Source: Streptomyces polyasparticus
GTDB taxonomy: Bacteria > Actinomycetota > Actinomycetes > Streptomycetales > Streptomycetaceae
Reading direction: 5' to 3'
Length of the DNA: 64,000 nucleotides
Assembly: GCF_014493765.1 (NCBI RefSeq)
Contig: NZ_JACTVJ010000010.1
Span: 124,001 to 188,000 of the forward strand
Shown here one piece after another: positions 25,183-34,262 of this stretch (position 1 is the first letter of the stretch; every line of letters starts with the position of its first letter). The translations under genes were made by a program, and so were the position numbers. The notes under the pieces are model-generated. The model saw only the letters and a list, made by a program, of their open reading frames with translations. It had not been told where the DNA came from and did no database searches.

Positions 25183-26346
25183 ATGAGAGTGCTGCACACA
25201 TCGGACTGGCACCTGGGGCGGGCGTTCCATCGGGTGAGCCTGCTCGACGCCCAGGCCGCGTTCATCGACCATCTCGTCTCGGTCGTACGCGAGGAGCAGG
25301 TCGACGCGGTCGTCGTGGCCGGGGATGTGTACGACAGGGCCGTGCCGCCGCTGTCCGCGGTGGAGCTCTTCGACGACGCACTGCACCGCCTCGCCGACCT
25401 CGGCGTACCGGTCGTGATGATCTCCGGCAACCATGACTCGGCCCGCCGTCTCGGTGTGGGCGCCGGCCTCATCGGCAAGGCGGGCATCCATCTGCGCACC
25501 GCTCCCGCCGACTGCGGCACCCCCGTCGTGCTGCGCGACACGCATGGCGACGTGGCCTTCTACGGGCTGCCGTATCTCGAACCCGCCCTGGTCAAGGACG
25601 AGTTCAAGGTCGACAAGCCCGCCCATGAGCCGGTGCTCGCGGCGGCCATGGACCGGGTGCGTGCCGATCTCTCCGTACGGGAAGCAGGCACGCGGTCCGT
25701 GGTGCTCGCGCACGCCTTCGTGACCGGCGGCGAACCGAGCGACAGTGAGCGGGACATCACCGTCGGTGGCGTCCAGTCCGTGCCGGCCGGAGTGTTCGAC
25801 GGCGTCGACTATGTGGCGCTCGGTCACCTGCACGGCTGCCAGACCCTCACCGAGCGGGTCCGCTACTCCGGCTCCCCGCTCGCGTACTCCTTCTCGGAGC
25901 AGCACCACCGCAAGACGATGTGGCTGGTCGACCTCGGGCCCGGCGGCGAGGTGAGCGCCGAACGGATCGACTGCCCGGTGCCGCGTCCGCTGGCCAGGAT
26001 CGAGGGCCGGCTCGACGACCTGCTCGCCGACCCGGACCTCGCCGCCCTCACCGAGCACTGGGTGGAGGCCATGCTCACCGACCCCGTACGGCCGGACGAG
26101 CCGATGGCGCAGCTCGCCGAGCGCTTCCCGCACGTCCTCAGCCTGGTCTTCGCTCCCGAGCGCAGGCCGGGTGAGGCGCAGGCGTCGTACGCCCAGCGGC
26201 TCAAGGACCGCAGCGACGAGCAGATCGCCGTGGACTTCGTGGCGCATGTGCGCGGCGCGGGCCCCGACGAGGCCGAACAGGCCCTGCTGCGGGGCGCGTT
26301 CGACGCCGTGCGCGTGGACGAGACCGTACGCGAGGTGGCCCGGTGA
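25183..26346 (+). CDS. sbcD: Exonuclease SbcCD, nuclease subunit D
   Basis: A 387-residue Mre11-like phosphoesterase. All metal-binding motifs are present: T-S-D-W-H-L-G at the N-terminus, G-D-V-Y-D, G-N-H-D, LAHAFV and G-H-L-H-G. With SbcC it cuts hairpins and blocked DNA ends during repair and replication. There is no good ribosome binding site before the ATG. Its stop lies inside the first copy of a short tandem duplication, and sbcC starts in the second copy, 34 bases downstream. Confidence 0.95.
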   Translation: MRVLHTSDWHLGRAFHRVSLLDAQAAFIDHLVSVVREEQVDAVVVAGDVYDRAVPPLSAVELFDDALHRLADLGVPVVMISGNHDSARRLGVGAGLIGKAGIHLRTAPADCGTPVVLRDTHGDVAFYGLPYLEPALVKDEFKVDKPAHEPVLAAAMDRVRADLSVREAGTRSVVLAHAFVTGGEPSDSERDITVGGVQSVPAGVFDGVDYVALGHLHGCQTLTERVRYSGSPLAYSFSEQHHRKTMWLVDLGPGGEVSAERIDCPVPRPLARIEGRLDDLLADPDLAALTEHWVEAMLTDPVRPDEPMAQLAERFPHVLSLVFAPERRPGEAQASYAQRLKDRSDEQIAVDFVAHVRGAGPDEAEQALLRGAFDAVRVDETVREVAR

Positions 26347-26386
26347 GGACCCGCGGCGAGACCCTGTGCGAGGTGGCCCGATGAGG
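26320..26386. repeat. Imperfect tandem duplication at the sbcD/sbcC junction
   Basis: A 29-base segment at 26320-26348, containing the last codons and TGA of sbcD, recurs at 26358-26386 with four mismatches and an offset of 38 bases. The second copy contains the ATGAGG that starts sbcC. The first copy has GTGAGG at the same place. The ancestral state was probably an overlapping stop and start. Confidence 0.8.
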
Positions 26387-29383
26387 CTGCACCGGATGAC
26401 GCTCACGGCTTTCGGGCCGTTCGGCGGTGTTCAGGAGGTCGACTTCGGGGCGCTGTCCGAGGCCGGTCTGTTCCTGCTGCACGGGCCGACCGGCGCGGGC
26501 AAGACCTCGGTACTCGACGCCGTCTGCTACGCCCTGTACGGCTCCGTGCCCGGCGCACGGCAGAGCGCGGGCACCACGCTGCGCAGCGATCACGCCGCGC
26601 CCGGCGCCCGTACCGAGGTCGTCCTCGAACTGACCGTGGCCGGGCGCCACTTGGAGATCGGGCGGCAGCCGCAGTGGATGCGGCCCAAGAAGCGCGGCAC
26701 CGGCACCACCATGGAGAAGGCGCAGTCCTGGCTGCGCGAGTACGACTCCGTCGCCGGTGCATGGAAGGACCTCAGCCGGTCCCACCAGGAGATCGGCGAG
26801 GAGATCGGGCAGCTGCTCGGCATGAGCAAGGAGCAGTTCTGTCAGGTGGTCCTGCTGCCGCAGGGCGACTTCGCGCGCTTCCTGCGGGCCGACGCCGAGG
26901 CGCGCGGCAAGCTCCTCGGGCGGCTCTTCGACACCCGCCGCTTCGCCGCCGTCGAACAGCATCTGGCCGAGCTGCGGCGCGGCACCGAGGCCCAGGTCCG
27001 CGCCGCCGACGAGCGGCTGCTCGCGGTGGCTCAGCGGATGGGGCAGGCCGCCGGACGCACGGCCGAGCTGCCGCTGCCGGAGCTCGCCGCCGGTGAACCG
27101 GGCGTCGCCGAGGCCGTGTTGACCTGGGCGGCCTGTGCGCGTTCGGCCGCCCGCGAGGCCCTTGCCGTGGCGCGGGTGTCCCAGGACGCCGCCCAGCGGG
27201 AGCGGGCCGCGGCGCAGGCGGACCTCGATGCCGTACGCGAGACGTACCGGCTGCAGCGCCGTCACGCCGAGGCGCAGGAGCGGGCCGCGCGGCTCGCCGA
27301 GCACGCCGACGCACACCGCGCCGACCGGGAACGCATGGAGCGGGCCCGTAAGGCGGAGGCCGTGGCGCCCGCGCTGTCGCTGCGCTCGACGGCCGACGCC
27401 GCGCTGCAGCGGGCCGCGGGGGAGGAGCAGCGGGCACGCCGGATGCTGCCCGAGTCCTTCGCCGGAGCCGAGGCCGCCGCTCTTGCCGCTGCCGCCCGCA
27501 AGGCCCACGAAGAGCTCGGTTCGCTCGCCTCGGCCCGCCGCGGCGAGCAGCGCCTGCGTGAACTGGGCGGCGAGCTGGTTCAGTTGGAGCAGGAGGAGCG
27601 CTCCGACGCAGCCGCCCTGGAAGAGGCCTCGGAGTGGCTGGCGGACTGGGATGCCGTCCGCCACGCCCACCAGACCCGCATCGACGAGGCTCAGGAGGCC
27701 GCCACCCGCGCGGGGCAGCTCGAAGGCCGTATCGATCCGGCGCGCGAGCAGCTGGACGCGGCCCGGCGCCGCGACGCGCTCACGGCGTCGGTGGCCGAAG
27801 CGCAGGAGGAGGCCCTCGCGGCCGGCCGGCGCGCGGGCGACGCACGCGAGCACTGGCTCACCCTCAAGGAACAGCGCCTGCGCGGAATCGCCGCCGAACT
27901 CGCCGCCCAGCTGACCGACGGCGACCCCTGCGCGGTCTGCGGCTCCGTCGAGCACCCCGCCCCTGCGCGCCGCACCGACGGGCACGTCGACCGCCAGAGC
28001 GAGGAAGCGGCCCTCGCCGCCTACCAGCGAGCCGACCAGGAACGCACCGAGGTCGAGAACACCCTCTCCTCCGTACGCGAAGCCCTAGCCGCCGCCACCG
28101 CTTCGGCGGGCGGGTCGCCCACCGAGGAACTCGCCGGCGCACTGGGCGAGTTGGAGCAGGAGTACACACAGGTCCGCGGACTCGCCTCCACCCTGCACGC
28201 CGTACGCGAGGCCTTCGCGCGCGACGAACACGAACACGACCGCCGTATCGCCGCCCGCCAGGACGCCGAGCGGCGCGCCGCGTCCCGCACCTCGCGCCGC
28301 GAGCACCTCGCCCGCGAACAGGCCGTACTTCAGGGGGAGTTGGCGCAGGCGCGCGGCGGCGCGGCCAGCGTGGCCGACCGGGCCCGGCAGCTGGAGCGGC
28401 AGGCCGAACTGCTCACCGAGGCGGCCGAGGCGGCACGCGCCGCGCAGGAGGCGGCCGAGCGCCTCAAGGAGGCCGATGGGCGGCTGGCCGAAGCCGCCTA
28501 CAAGGCCGGCTTCGACACCCCGCAGTCCGCGGCCGCCGCCGCCCTCGACGACGCCTCCCACCGCGCACTCCAGCACCGCCTCGACGCCTGGCAGCAGGAG
28601 GACCTGGCCGTACGCGCGGTCCTCGCCGAACCCGACACGCAAGCCGCCGCACAGCGCCCGGCCGCCGACCCGGCCGAGTCCGAGCAGGCCGCAGAGCGTG
28701 CCGAGCAGACGCTGCGGCGCGCGGTCAGCGCCCAGGCGGCCGCCGAGGAGCGCTGCCGCGAACTCGACCGGCTCTCGCGCTCGGCCGCCGGCGAAGCGCG
28801 CCAACTGGCGCCGCTGCGCGCCGAGTACGACCGGGTCGCCCGCATGGCGACGCTCGCCGCCGGCACCTCGGCGGACAACGAACGCAGGATGCGCCTCGAG
28901 TCCTATGTCCTCGCGGCCCGCCTCGAACAGGTCGCGGCCGCCGCCACGATGCGCCTGCAGCGGATGTCCGCGGGCCGCTACACCCTCGTCCACTCCGACG
29001 ACCGCGCAGGGCGCGGCGCCCGCAGCGGTCTCGGCCTGCACGTCATCGACGCCTGGACCGGCCGCGAACGCGACACCGCGACCCTGTCCGGCGGCGAGAC
29101 CTTCTTCGCCTCGCTCGCCCTGGCCCTCGGCCTGGCCGACGTGGTCACCGACGAGGCGGGCGGCGTCCGCCTCGACACCCTCTTCATCGACGAGGGCTTC
29201 GGCAGCCTCGACGACCAGACCCTCGACGAGGTGCTCGACGTCCTCGACTCGCTGCGCGAACGCGACCGCAGCGTCGGCATCGTCAGCCACGTGGCGGACC
29301 TGCGCCGCCGCGTCCACGCCCAGCTGGAAGTGGTCAAGGGGCGGGCGGGATCGGTGGTGCGGCAGCGGGGCATTTCGGGCTGA
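26381..29383 (+). CDS. sbcC: Exonuclease SbcCD, ATPase subunit C
   Basis: A 1000-residue Rad50-like SMC protein. The N-terminal ATPase half has Walker A G-P-T-G-A-G-K-T (35-42). Long Ala/Glu/Arg-rich coiled coils flank the zinc hook C-A-V-C at about 517-520. The C-terminal half has the signature L-S-G-G-E-T-F-F and Walker B DTLFIDEGFGSLD. It dimerises through the hook and drives end processing by SbcD. The ATG at 26381 is 34 bases after the sbcD stop, unlike the overlap usual for this pair, because of a local duplication. Confidence 0.95.
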   Translation: MRLHRMTLTAFGPFGGVQEVDFGALSEAGLFLLHGPTGAGKTSVLDAVCYALYGSVPGARQSAGTTLRSDHAAPGARTEVVLELTVAGRHLEIGRQPQWMRPKKRGTGTTMEKAQSWLREYDSVAGAWKDLSRSHQEIGEEIGQLLGMSKEQFCQVVLLPQGDFARFLRADAEARGKLLGRLFDTRRFAAVEQHLAELRRGTEAQVRAADERLLAVAQRMGQAAGRTAELPLPELAAGEPGVAEAVLTWAACARSAAREALAVARVSQDAAQRERAAAQADLDAVRETYRLQRRHAEAQERAARLAEHADAHRADRERMERARKAEAVAPALSLRSTADAALQRAAGEEQRARRMLPESFAGAEAAALAAAARKAHEELGSLASARRGEQRLRELGGELVQLEQEERSDAAALEEASEWLADWDAVRHAHQTRIDEAQEAATRAGQLEGRIDPAREQLDAARRRDALTASVAEAQEEALAAGRRAGDAREHWLTLKEQRLRGIAAELAAQLTDGDPCAVCGSVEHPAPARRTDGHVDRQSEEAALAAYQRADQERTEVENTLSSVREALAAATASAGGSPTEELAGALGELEQEYTQVRGLASTLHAVREAFARDEHEHDRRIAARQDAERRAASRTSRREHLAREQAVLQGELAQARGGAASVADRARQLERQAELLTEAAEAARAAQEAAERLKEADGRLAEAAYKAGFDTPQSAAAAALDDASHRALQHRLDAWQQEDLAVRAVLAEPDTQAAAQRPAADPAESEQAAERAEQTLRRAVSAQAAAEERCRELDRLSRSAAGEARQLAPLRAEYDRVARMATLAAGTSADNERRMRLESYVLAARLEQVAAAATMRLQRMSAGRYTLVHSDDRAGRGARSGLGLHVIDAWTGRERDTATLSGGETFFASLALALGLADVVTDEAGGVRLDTLFIDEGFGSLDDQTLDEVLDVLDSLRERDRSVGIVSHVADLRRRVHAQLEVVKGRAGSVVRQRGISG

Positions 29384-29555
29384 CGCGCGGCGCCGTGGCT
29401 GCTGCTGGCTCGTCCTGGCCGGTCGACGCATCGCGCACCCGTTTTCCGTGCGTCGGCGCGTACCGTCGTCGCCCCCGGGTACTCGTCGGCCGCGTCGCCC
29501 TCAGCAATGGATCTGGCGGCGCACCCGTGACCCGTCCAAGGGAGGGAAAGCCACC

Positions 29556-29789
29556 ATGCCCACCGGCCGCGAAACCGGATCCGTCACCGGCACCAAGGAC
29601 AAGGACTACAACCTTGTCTGGTACGTCGAGTCCTGCCTGAACAACGCGCTGCGCCTGGAGACCTATATCCAGGACGCGGAGCGCGAGAAGGACGAACCGG
29701 TCGTCGAACTGTTCCGCAAGGCACAGGCCGACAGCCGCAAGGGCGCCGAGATCGGCAAGAAGCTGCTGCGTGAACGCCTGGCCGGCTGA
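29556..29789 (+). CDS. Small helical conserved protein
   Basis: The 77-residue protein has a GGAGGG site before the ATG. After a short polar N-terminus it is almost entirely helical, with the segment NLVWYVESCLNNALRLETYI followed by a charged helix (Q-D-A-E-R-E-K-D-E-P). This pattern suggests a short two-helix hairpin. No family name is certain. It lies alone between sbcC and a convergent Lrp-type gene. Confidence 0.65.
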   Translation: MPTGRETGSVTGTKDKDYNLVWYVESCLNNALRLETYIQDAEREKDEPVVELFRKAQADSRKGAEIGKKLLRERLAG

Positions 29790-29805
29790 CGCCGGAGAGG
29801 CACCA

Positions 29806-30252
29806 TCAGCGGCTGATCGCGCGCCGGGGCAGCGGTGAGGAGTACACCACGCTCGTCGTCACCGCACCCAGCGTGCCGATCTTCCCGGAGACCTCCTCGA
29901 GGTGGCTCATGGAGCGGGCCGCGACCTTGAGGACGAAGCAGTCGTCACCTGTCACATGGTGCGCCTCGAGGACCTCCGGAGTCACCTCCAGCAGATCGTG
30001 GAACGGCTTGTAGTTGCCGTTGGGATAACGCAGCCGGACGAACGCCAGGATCGGCAGGCCCAGTTGCTCCGGTACGACCACGGCCGAATAGCCCTGGATC
30101 ACACCCGCCTCCTCCAGGCGGCGCACCCGCTCCGTGACGGCGCTGGACGACATGGACACGGTGCGTGCGAGCTCCGCGAAACTGGCCCGTCCGTCGCGCT
30201 GCAGCGCGTCGAGGATCAGCCAGTCGGTGGCATCGGGGGAATAGCCGGTCAT
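29806..30252 (-). CDS. Lrp/AsnC family regulator beside a rhodanese
   Basis: A 148-residue Lrp/AsnC regulator with an N-terminal helix-turn-helix (LILDALQRDGRASFAELART, then S-S-S-A-V-T-E-R-V-R-R-L) and a C-terminal RAM domain (ILAFVRLRYPNGNYKPF, HVTGDDCFVLKVAA). The ATG at 30252 is divergent from the rhodanese gene, 95 bases away. A minus-strand TATTCC about eight bases before the start suggests a leaderless transcript. It most likely controls the rhodanese in response to an amino acid or sulfur compound. Confidence 0.9.
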   Translation of the reverse strand: MTGYSPDATDWLILDALQRDGRASFAELARTVSMSSSAVTERVRRLEEAGVIQGYSAVVVPEQLGLPILAFVRLRYPNGNYKPFHDLLEVTPEVLEAHHVTGDDCFVLKVAARSMSHLEEVSGKIGTLGAVTTSVVYSSPLPRRAISR

Positions 30253-30334
30253 GTTCGAGGAATAGCAGGGGATTCACCGGCGGATCAAGCTGTACGCCGG
30301 GGAAATTCGCTGGTCCCCGCATGATCACCGGCCG

Positions 30335-30340
30335 TAGATT
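30335..30340 (+). promoter_or_regulatory. Probable -10 element of the rhodanese gene
   Basis: TAGATT at 30335-30340 lies seven bases before the ATG at 30348, which places the transcription start at or next to that codon and implies a leaderless mRNA. It supports 30348 as the start over the in-frame ATG at 30342. The -35 region is poor. Confidence 0.45.
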
Positions 30341-30347
30341 TATGGGC

Positions 30348-30836
30348 ATGACGACGACACAGACCGCCCTGACCAGCGACAACCCCGTTCTGCGCGTGCC
30401 CCCGGCCGCCCCGGCCGCGGCCGCCGCCTACTTCGCAGCCTCGCTCGCCTTCCACGCCGATGTCTCCGATGTCGCGGCCACGCTCGCCGCCGACGGCGAC
30501 CCCGGGTTCGTGGTCATCGACACCCGCTCCACCGCCTCCTGGGACCAGGGCCACGTGCCCGGCGCGATCCACCTGCCGACCGCCCAGATCCCCGAGCAGG
30601 CCGAGCAGCTCCTGGACAAGTCCGTCCCCGTGATCACGTACTGCTGGGGTCCCGGCTGCAACGGAGCCACCCGCGCGGCGCTCGCCCTGGCCCAACTCGG
30701 CTTCCAGGTCAAGGAGATGCTCGGCGGCTTCGAGTACTGGGCGCGCGAGGGTTTCGCGTACGAGACCTGGGAGGGTGCGGCGCAGCGTGACGCCGACCCG
30801 CTGACCGCGCCGATCGAGGGCGACTGCGGCTGCTGA
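30348..30836 (+). CDS. Rhodanese-like domain protein
   Basis: The 162-residue protein holds one rhodanese domain. The segments VVIDTRSTASWDQGHVPGAI and EMLGGFEYWAREGFAYE are characteristic. The active-site loop is Y-C-W-G-P-G-C-N-G-A, with the catalytic Cys followed by a second Cys, a common actinobacterial variant. The C-terminus ends in G-D-C-G-C, another pair of Cys that may take part in sulfur relay or metal binding. It is divergent from an Lrp/AsnC regulator. It would transfer sulfane sulfur in the cytoplasm. Confidence 0.88.
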   Translation: MTTTQTALTSDNPVLRVPPAAPAAAAAYFAASLAFHADVSDVAATLAADGDPGFVVIDTRSTASWDQGHVPGAIHLPTAQIPEQAEQLLDKSVPVITYCWGPGCNGATRAALALAQLGFQVKEMLGGFEYWAREGFAYETWEGAAQRDADPLTAPIEGDCGC

Positions 30837-30938
30837 CCGCTGTGGAGGGAAGGGGTGGGACCCGTCGGCAGTGTGGTGACGGGTCCCGGGCCGAAATGGC
30901 TTGAGCGCCCCGGCGAGTACCCGGCATTATGATCCGCG

Positions 30939-31784
30939 ATGCCTCGACTCCCGCACCCCACACCCGAACAGCTCCGCCGCGACCCCCTGCCGCTGCGCGG
31001 CCGCACCGCGCTGGTGACCGGAGCGAGCCGGCGCGGCGGCATCGGCTATGCCGTGGCCCGCCGGCTCGCCGCGTACGGCGCGAGCGTCTATCTGCACCAC
31101 CATGTGCCGCACGATGCAGGAATGCCTTGGGGCGGTGACCGTCCGGAAGCGGTCGCCGCGGGAGTACGTGAAGTGCTCGGCGACCCTGAAGCGGTGGTCG
31201 TCGACGGGCCGGGCGACCTGTCCGACCCCGCCGCGCCCGCCCGGCTGATCGAGACCGCAGCCGCCGCGCTCGGCGGCCGGCTCGACATCCTCGTCGCCAA
31301 CCATGCACTCAGCGGCAGCGACGGCCCCCTGTACGAGATCGACGCCGCGATGCTCGACCGGCACTGGGCCGTCGACACCCGCTCGGTGGTCCTGCTCGTC
31401 CAGGCCTACGCCGCCCTGCGGGCCGCACTGCCCAAGCCCGCTCCCGGCGGGCGGGTGATGATGATGACCTCCGGACAGGACCACGGCGGCGGAATGCCGC
31501 ACGAGATCGCGTACTCCCTGCAGAAGGGCGCGCTCGCCTCGGCCACCCGGGGCCTGGCCACGGCGCTCGGCGAGCACCTGGTCACCGTGAACACCGTCAA
31601 CCCGGGCCCGGTGGACACGGATTACCTCACCGGTGAGATCTACGACGCGATCGCCGACCGCTTCCCCGCGGGACGCTGGGGCATGCCGGACGACCCGGCC
31701 CGGCTGATCGCCTGGCTGGCGACGGACGAGGCCGAGTGGATCACCGGGAACGTGATCGACTCCGAGGGCGGCTTCCGCCGCTGA
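30939..31784 (+). CDS. SDR family oxidoreductase
   Basis: A 281-residue short-chain dehydrogenase with a 20-residue N-terminal extension. It has T-G-A-S-R-R-G-G-I-G for cofactor binding, V-A-N-H-A at the usual N-A-G position, the catalytic Y-S-L-Q-K, and NTVNPGPVDTDYL after it. A histidine cluster (Y-L-H-H-H-V-P-H) follows the second strand, where cofactor specificity is set. It stands alone between the rhodanese and a DinB-like gene; the substrate is unknown. Confidence 0.88.
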   Translation: MPRLPHPTPEQLRRDPLPLRGRTALVTGASRRGGIGYAVARRLAAYGASVYLHHHVPHDAGMPWGGDRPEAVAAGVREVLGDPEAVVVDGPGDLSDPAAPARLIETAAAALGGRLDILVANHALSGSDGPLYEIDAAMLDRHWAVDTRSVVLLVQAYAALRAALPKPAPGGRVMMMTSGQDHGGGMPHEIAYSLQKGALASATRGLATALGEHLVTVNTVNPGPVDTDYLTGEIYDAIADRFPAGRWGMPDDPARLIAWLATDEAEWITGNVIDSEGGFRR

Positions 31785-31852
31785 AACCCTGCAGGTCCTC
31801 CCTCTGCCGGACTTGATCCCTCCTGTCAGTGGGGCCGGATACCTTCCGGTGC

Positions 31853-32350
31853 ATGGCTGATTCCGAACCGACCACGCTGCTGCGCGTCTTGAACGGCAAG
31901 CGCACCGATGTCCTGAACATCCTGGAGGGCCTGGACGAGGAAGCGCTGCGGCGCCCGGTGCTGCCGTCCGGCTGGACGTGCCTCGGGCTGGTGCACCATC
32001 TCGCCCTGGACGGCGAGAAGTTCTGGTTCCGCGCTGTCGCGGCGGGGGAGAGGGCGGCGATCGACGAGATCCTCGGGTCGGAGGAGGACGCGTGGCAGCC
32101 CGCCCGGGAGAAGACGGCCGAGGAGATCTTCGCCCTGTACCGCCGCGAGTGCGAGCTCGCGGACGCCTTCCTCGCCGGCGCCGATCTGGAGGCGGCCCCG
32201 CTCTGGTGGCCGGACTTCTTCGGCGGCTGGCAGTACGCGAACCTGCGCGAGGTCGTCCTGCATGTGATCACCGAGACGGCCACGCACCTGGGTCACCTGG
32301 ACGCGGTGCGCGAACTCATCGACGGCAGGCAGCGTTTGGTCCTCGATTGA
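31853..32350 (+). CDS. DinB family protein (DUF664-like)
   Basis: A 165-residue four-helix-bundle protein. The conserved metal-binding His positions are seen in CLGLVHHLALDGEKFW and in TATHLGHLDAVREL. The family includes mycothiol- and bacillithiol-dependent transferases and DinB-like hydrolases, so a mycothiol-linked reaction is possible in an actinobacterium. The start ATG at 31853 gives M-A-D-S-E-P; an in-frame GTG eight codons upstream is less likely. It is convergent with the DUF885 gene across a strong terminator. Confidence 0.82.
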   Translation: MADSEPTTLLRVLNGKRTDVLNILEGLDEEALRRPVLPSGWTCLGLVHHLALDGEKFWFRAVAAGERAAIDEILGSEEDAWQPAREKTAEEIFALYRRECELADAFLAGADLEAAPLWWPDFFGGWQYANLREVVLHVITETATHLGHLDAVRELIDGRQRLVLD

Positions 32351-32395
32351 TGCAAGCACTGCTCGGCCGAGCCTGAGGGGCGAGGTCCGCCCGTA

Positions 32396-32435
32396 CGGGA
32401 AGGGGCCGCCGGCACCGTGCCGGCGCCCCTTCCCG
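32396..32435. terminator. Bidirectional terminator hairpin
   Basis: An arm at 32396-32415 pairs with 32417-32435 through 19 base pairs with a single unpaired base. It lies midway between the convergent genes ending at 32350 and 32476. Confidence 0.8.
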
Positions 32436-32475
32436 TGGTCCTCATTGCTCCGTGGCCCTCAGCGTCCCGCGGCCC

Positions 32476-34161
32476 TTACAGCCGCGAAAGCTCCTCCACC
32501 AGATCGTCCAGACCCAGCGACCCCTGCGAGAGCGCCGCCATGTGCCAGGCCTTCGCGTCGAAGGAATCGCCGTGCGCGCGGCGGGCGTTCTCGCGGCCGA
32601 GCAGCCAGGCGCGCTCGCCCAGCTTGTAGCCGATGGCCTGCCCCGGCGTGGACAGATAGCGGATCAGCTCGCTCTGCACGAAGTCCGCCGGACGGCTGGA
32701 GTGCGCGGCGAAGAACTCATGGGCCAGCTCCGGCGTCCAGCGCTCACCCGGGTGGAACGGCGAGTCCGCCGGGATCTCTCGCTCCAGGTGCATACCGATG
32801 TCGATGATCACGCGGACGGCGCGCATCATCTGCGCGTCCAGATAACCGAGCCGCTCCTCGGCGTCGCGCAGGAAGCCCAGTTCGTCCATCAGCCGCTCCG
32901 CATACAGCGCCCAGCCCTCGGCGTTGGCGCTGACCATGCCGACGGAGGCCTGGTAACGCGAGAGGTTGTCCGCGACATGCACCCACTGTGCGAGCTGCAG
33001 GTGATGGCCCGGCACGCCCTCGTGGTACCAGGTCGACACCAGGTCGTAGACGGGGAAGCGGGTCTGGCCCATCGTCGGCAGCCAGGTGCGGCCCGGGCGC
33101 GAGAAGTCCTCGGACGGCGAGGTGTAGTACGGGGCCGCGGCGCCACCGGGCGGCGCGATCCGGGACTCCACCTTCCGTACCCGCTCGGCGAGTTCGAAGT
33201 GCCTGCCGTCCAGGGCCTCGATGGCCTCGTCCATCACCTGCTGCAGCCAGGCGCGCACCTCCTCCACGCCCTCGATGTGCCGCCCGTGCTCGTCGAGGTG
33301 CGCCAGCGCCACCCAGGGGGTCTCGGCGCCGGGCAGGATCTTCTCGGCCTCGACGCGCATCTCGCCGAGCAGCCGGTGGAACTCCGCCCAGCCGTACTCA
33401 TAGGCCTCGTCGAGATCCAGATCCGTCCCGTTGAAATAGCGCGACCAGCGTGCGTAGCGCTCCCGCCCGACCGTGTCCGGCGCGCCCTCGACCGCAGGGG
33501 CGTAGACATCGCGCAGCCAGTCGCGCAGCTCCACCACCGAGGCCGTCGCGAGCCGGCCGGCCTCGTCGAGCTCGGCGCGCAGCGCATCCGGGGCCGGATC
33601 GGTGAACTCCTCGAACCAGCCGCGCTCGGTGCCCGCCCACTCGGTCAGCTGCCCGATGAACGTGGCCGCCGCGCGCGGCCCCCCGTAGATCTTCTTCTCC
33701 AGGCCCAGCGCGAGCGATTCCCGGTACCCCGCGAACGCGGCGGGCACGGCCCGCAGCCGCGCCGCCACCGCACGCCAGTCGTCCTCGGTGTCCAGCGGCA
33801 TCAGCGAGAAGACATCGTGGACCTCCTGCGCCGGCGACATGATGTTGCTCAGCGCGCACAGCGGTTCGTCCGCGTCGAGCACCTGCAACTGCGCGGTGAG
33901 GCGCTCGCGCAGCAGCCGGGCACAGCGCTTCTCGTGCTCGCTGTCCGCACCCGCGCTCCGCTCGGCCTCGTCCAGGCGGCGCAGCGTGGTGCGCGCGAGA
34001 TCCGCCAGGCGGCGGGTGCCCTCGGGCGACAGATCCGGCAGACGGGTGGCGCTGGAGGCGTCGCCGAGATACGTGCCGGTGATCGGGTCGAGGGCGATCA
34101 GGTCGTCCACATAGGCATCGGCGACCTGACGGGGAAGAAGGCTGCGCATGGTGTCTGACAT
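32476..34161 (-). CDS. DUF885 family protein (putative metal-dependent peptidase)
   Basis: This 561-residue protein belongs to the DUF885 family. The zinc motif appears as Y-H-E-G-V-P-G-H-H-L-Q, with the downstream E-G-W-A-L-Y-A-E, the arrangement expected of a gluzincin-like peptidase. It has no signal peptide and is presumably cytoplasmic. The start at 34161 (M-S-D-T-M-R-S-L) is one of two close ATGs; the other, at 34149, would lose four residues. It lies next to the second Lrp regulator with a 101-base gap. The peptide substrate is unknown. Confidence 0.88.
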   Translation of the reverse strand: MSDTMRSLLPRQVADAYVDDLIALDPITGTYLGDASSATRLPDLSPEGTRRLADLARTTLRRLDEAERSAGADSEHEKRCARLLRERLTAQLQVLDADEPLCALSNIMSPAQEVHDVFSLMPLDTEDDWRAVAARLRAVPAAFAGYRESLALGLEKKIYGGPRAAATFIGQLTEWAGTERGWFEEFTDPAPDALRAELDEAGRLATASVVELRDWLRDVYAPAVEGAPDTVGRERYARWSRYFNGTDLDLDEAYEYGWAEFHRLLGEMRVEAEKILPGAETPWVALAHLDEHGRHIEGVEEVRAWLQQVMDEAIEALDGRHFELAERVRKVESRIAPPGGAAAPYYTSPSEDFSRPGRTWLPTMGQTRFPVYDLVSTWYHEGVPGHHLQLAQWVHVADNLSRYQASVGMVSANAEGWALYAERLMDELGFLRDAEERLGYLDAQMMRAVRVIIDIGMHLEREIPADSPFHPGERWTPELAHEFFAAHSSRPADFVQSELIRYLSTPGQAIGYKLGERAWLLGRENARRAHGDSFDAKAWHMAALSQGSLGLDDLVEELSRL

Positions 34162-34262
34162 GTGGATCATCTTCGTACGCACAACCGCCCGGCGTCAGTG
34201 GATTCCGCTCTCGGCTTTCCGCCGGACACTGCGGAATCCGGCACCTAGTGCCCGACAAACGG

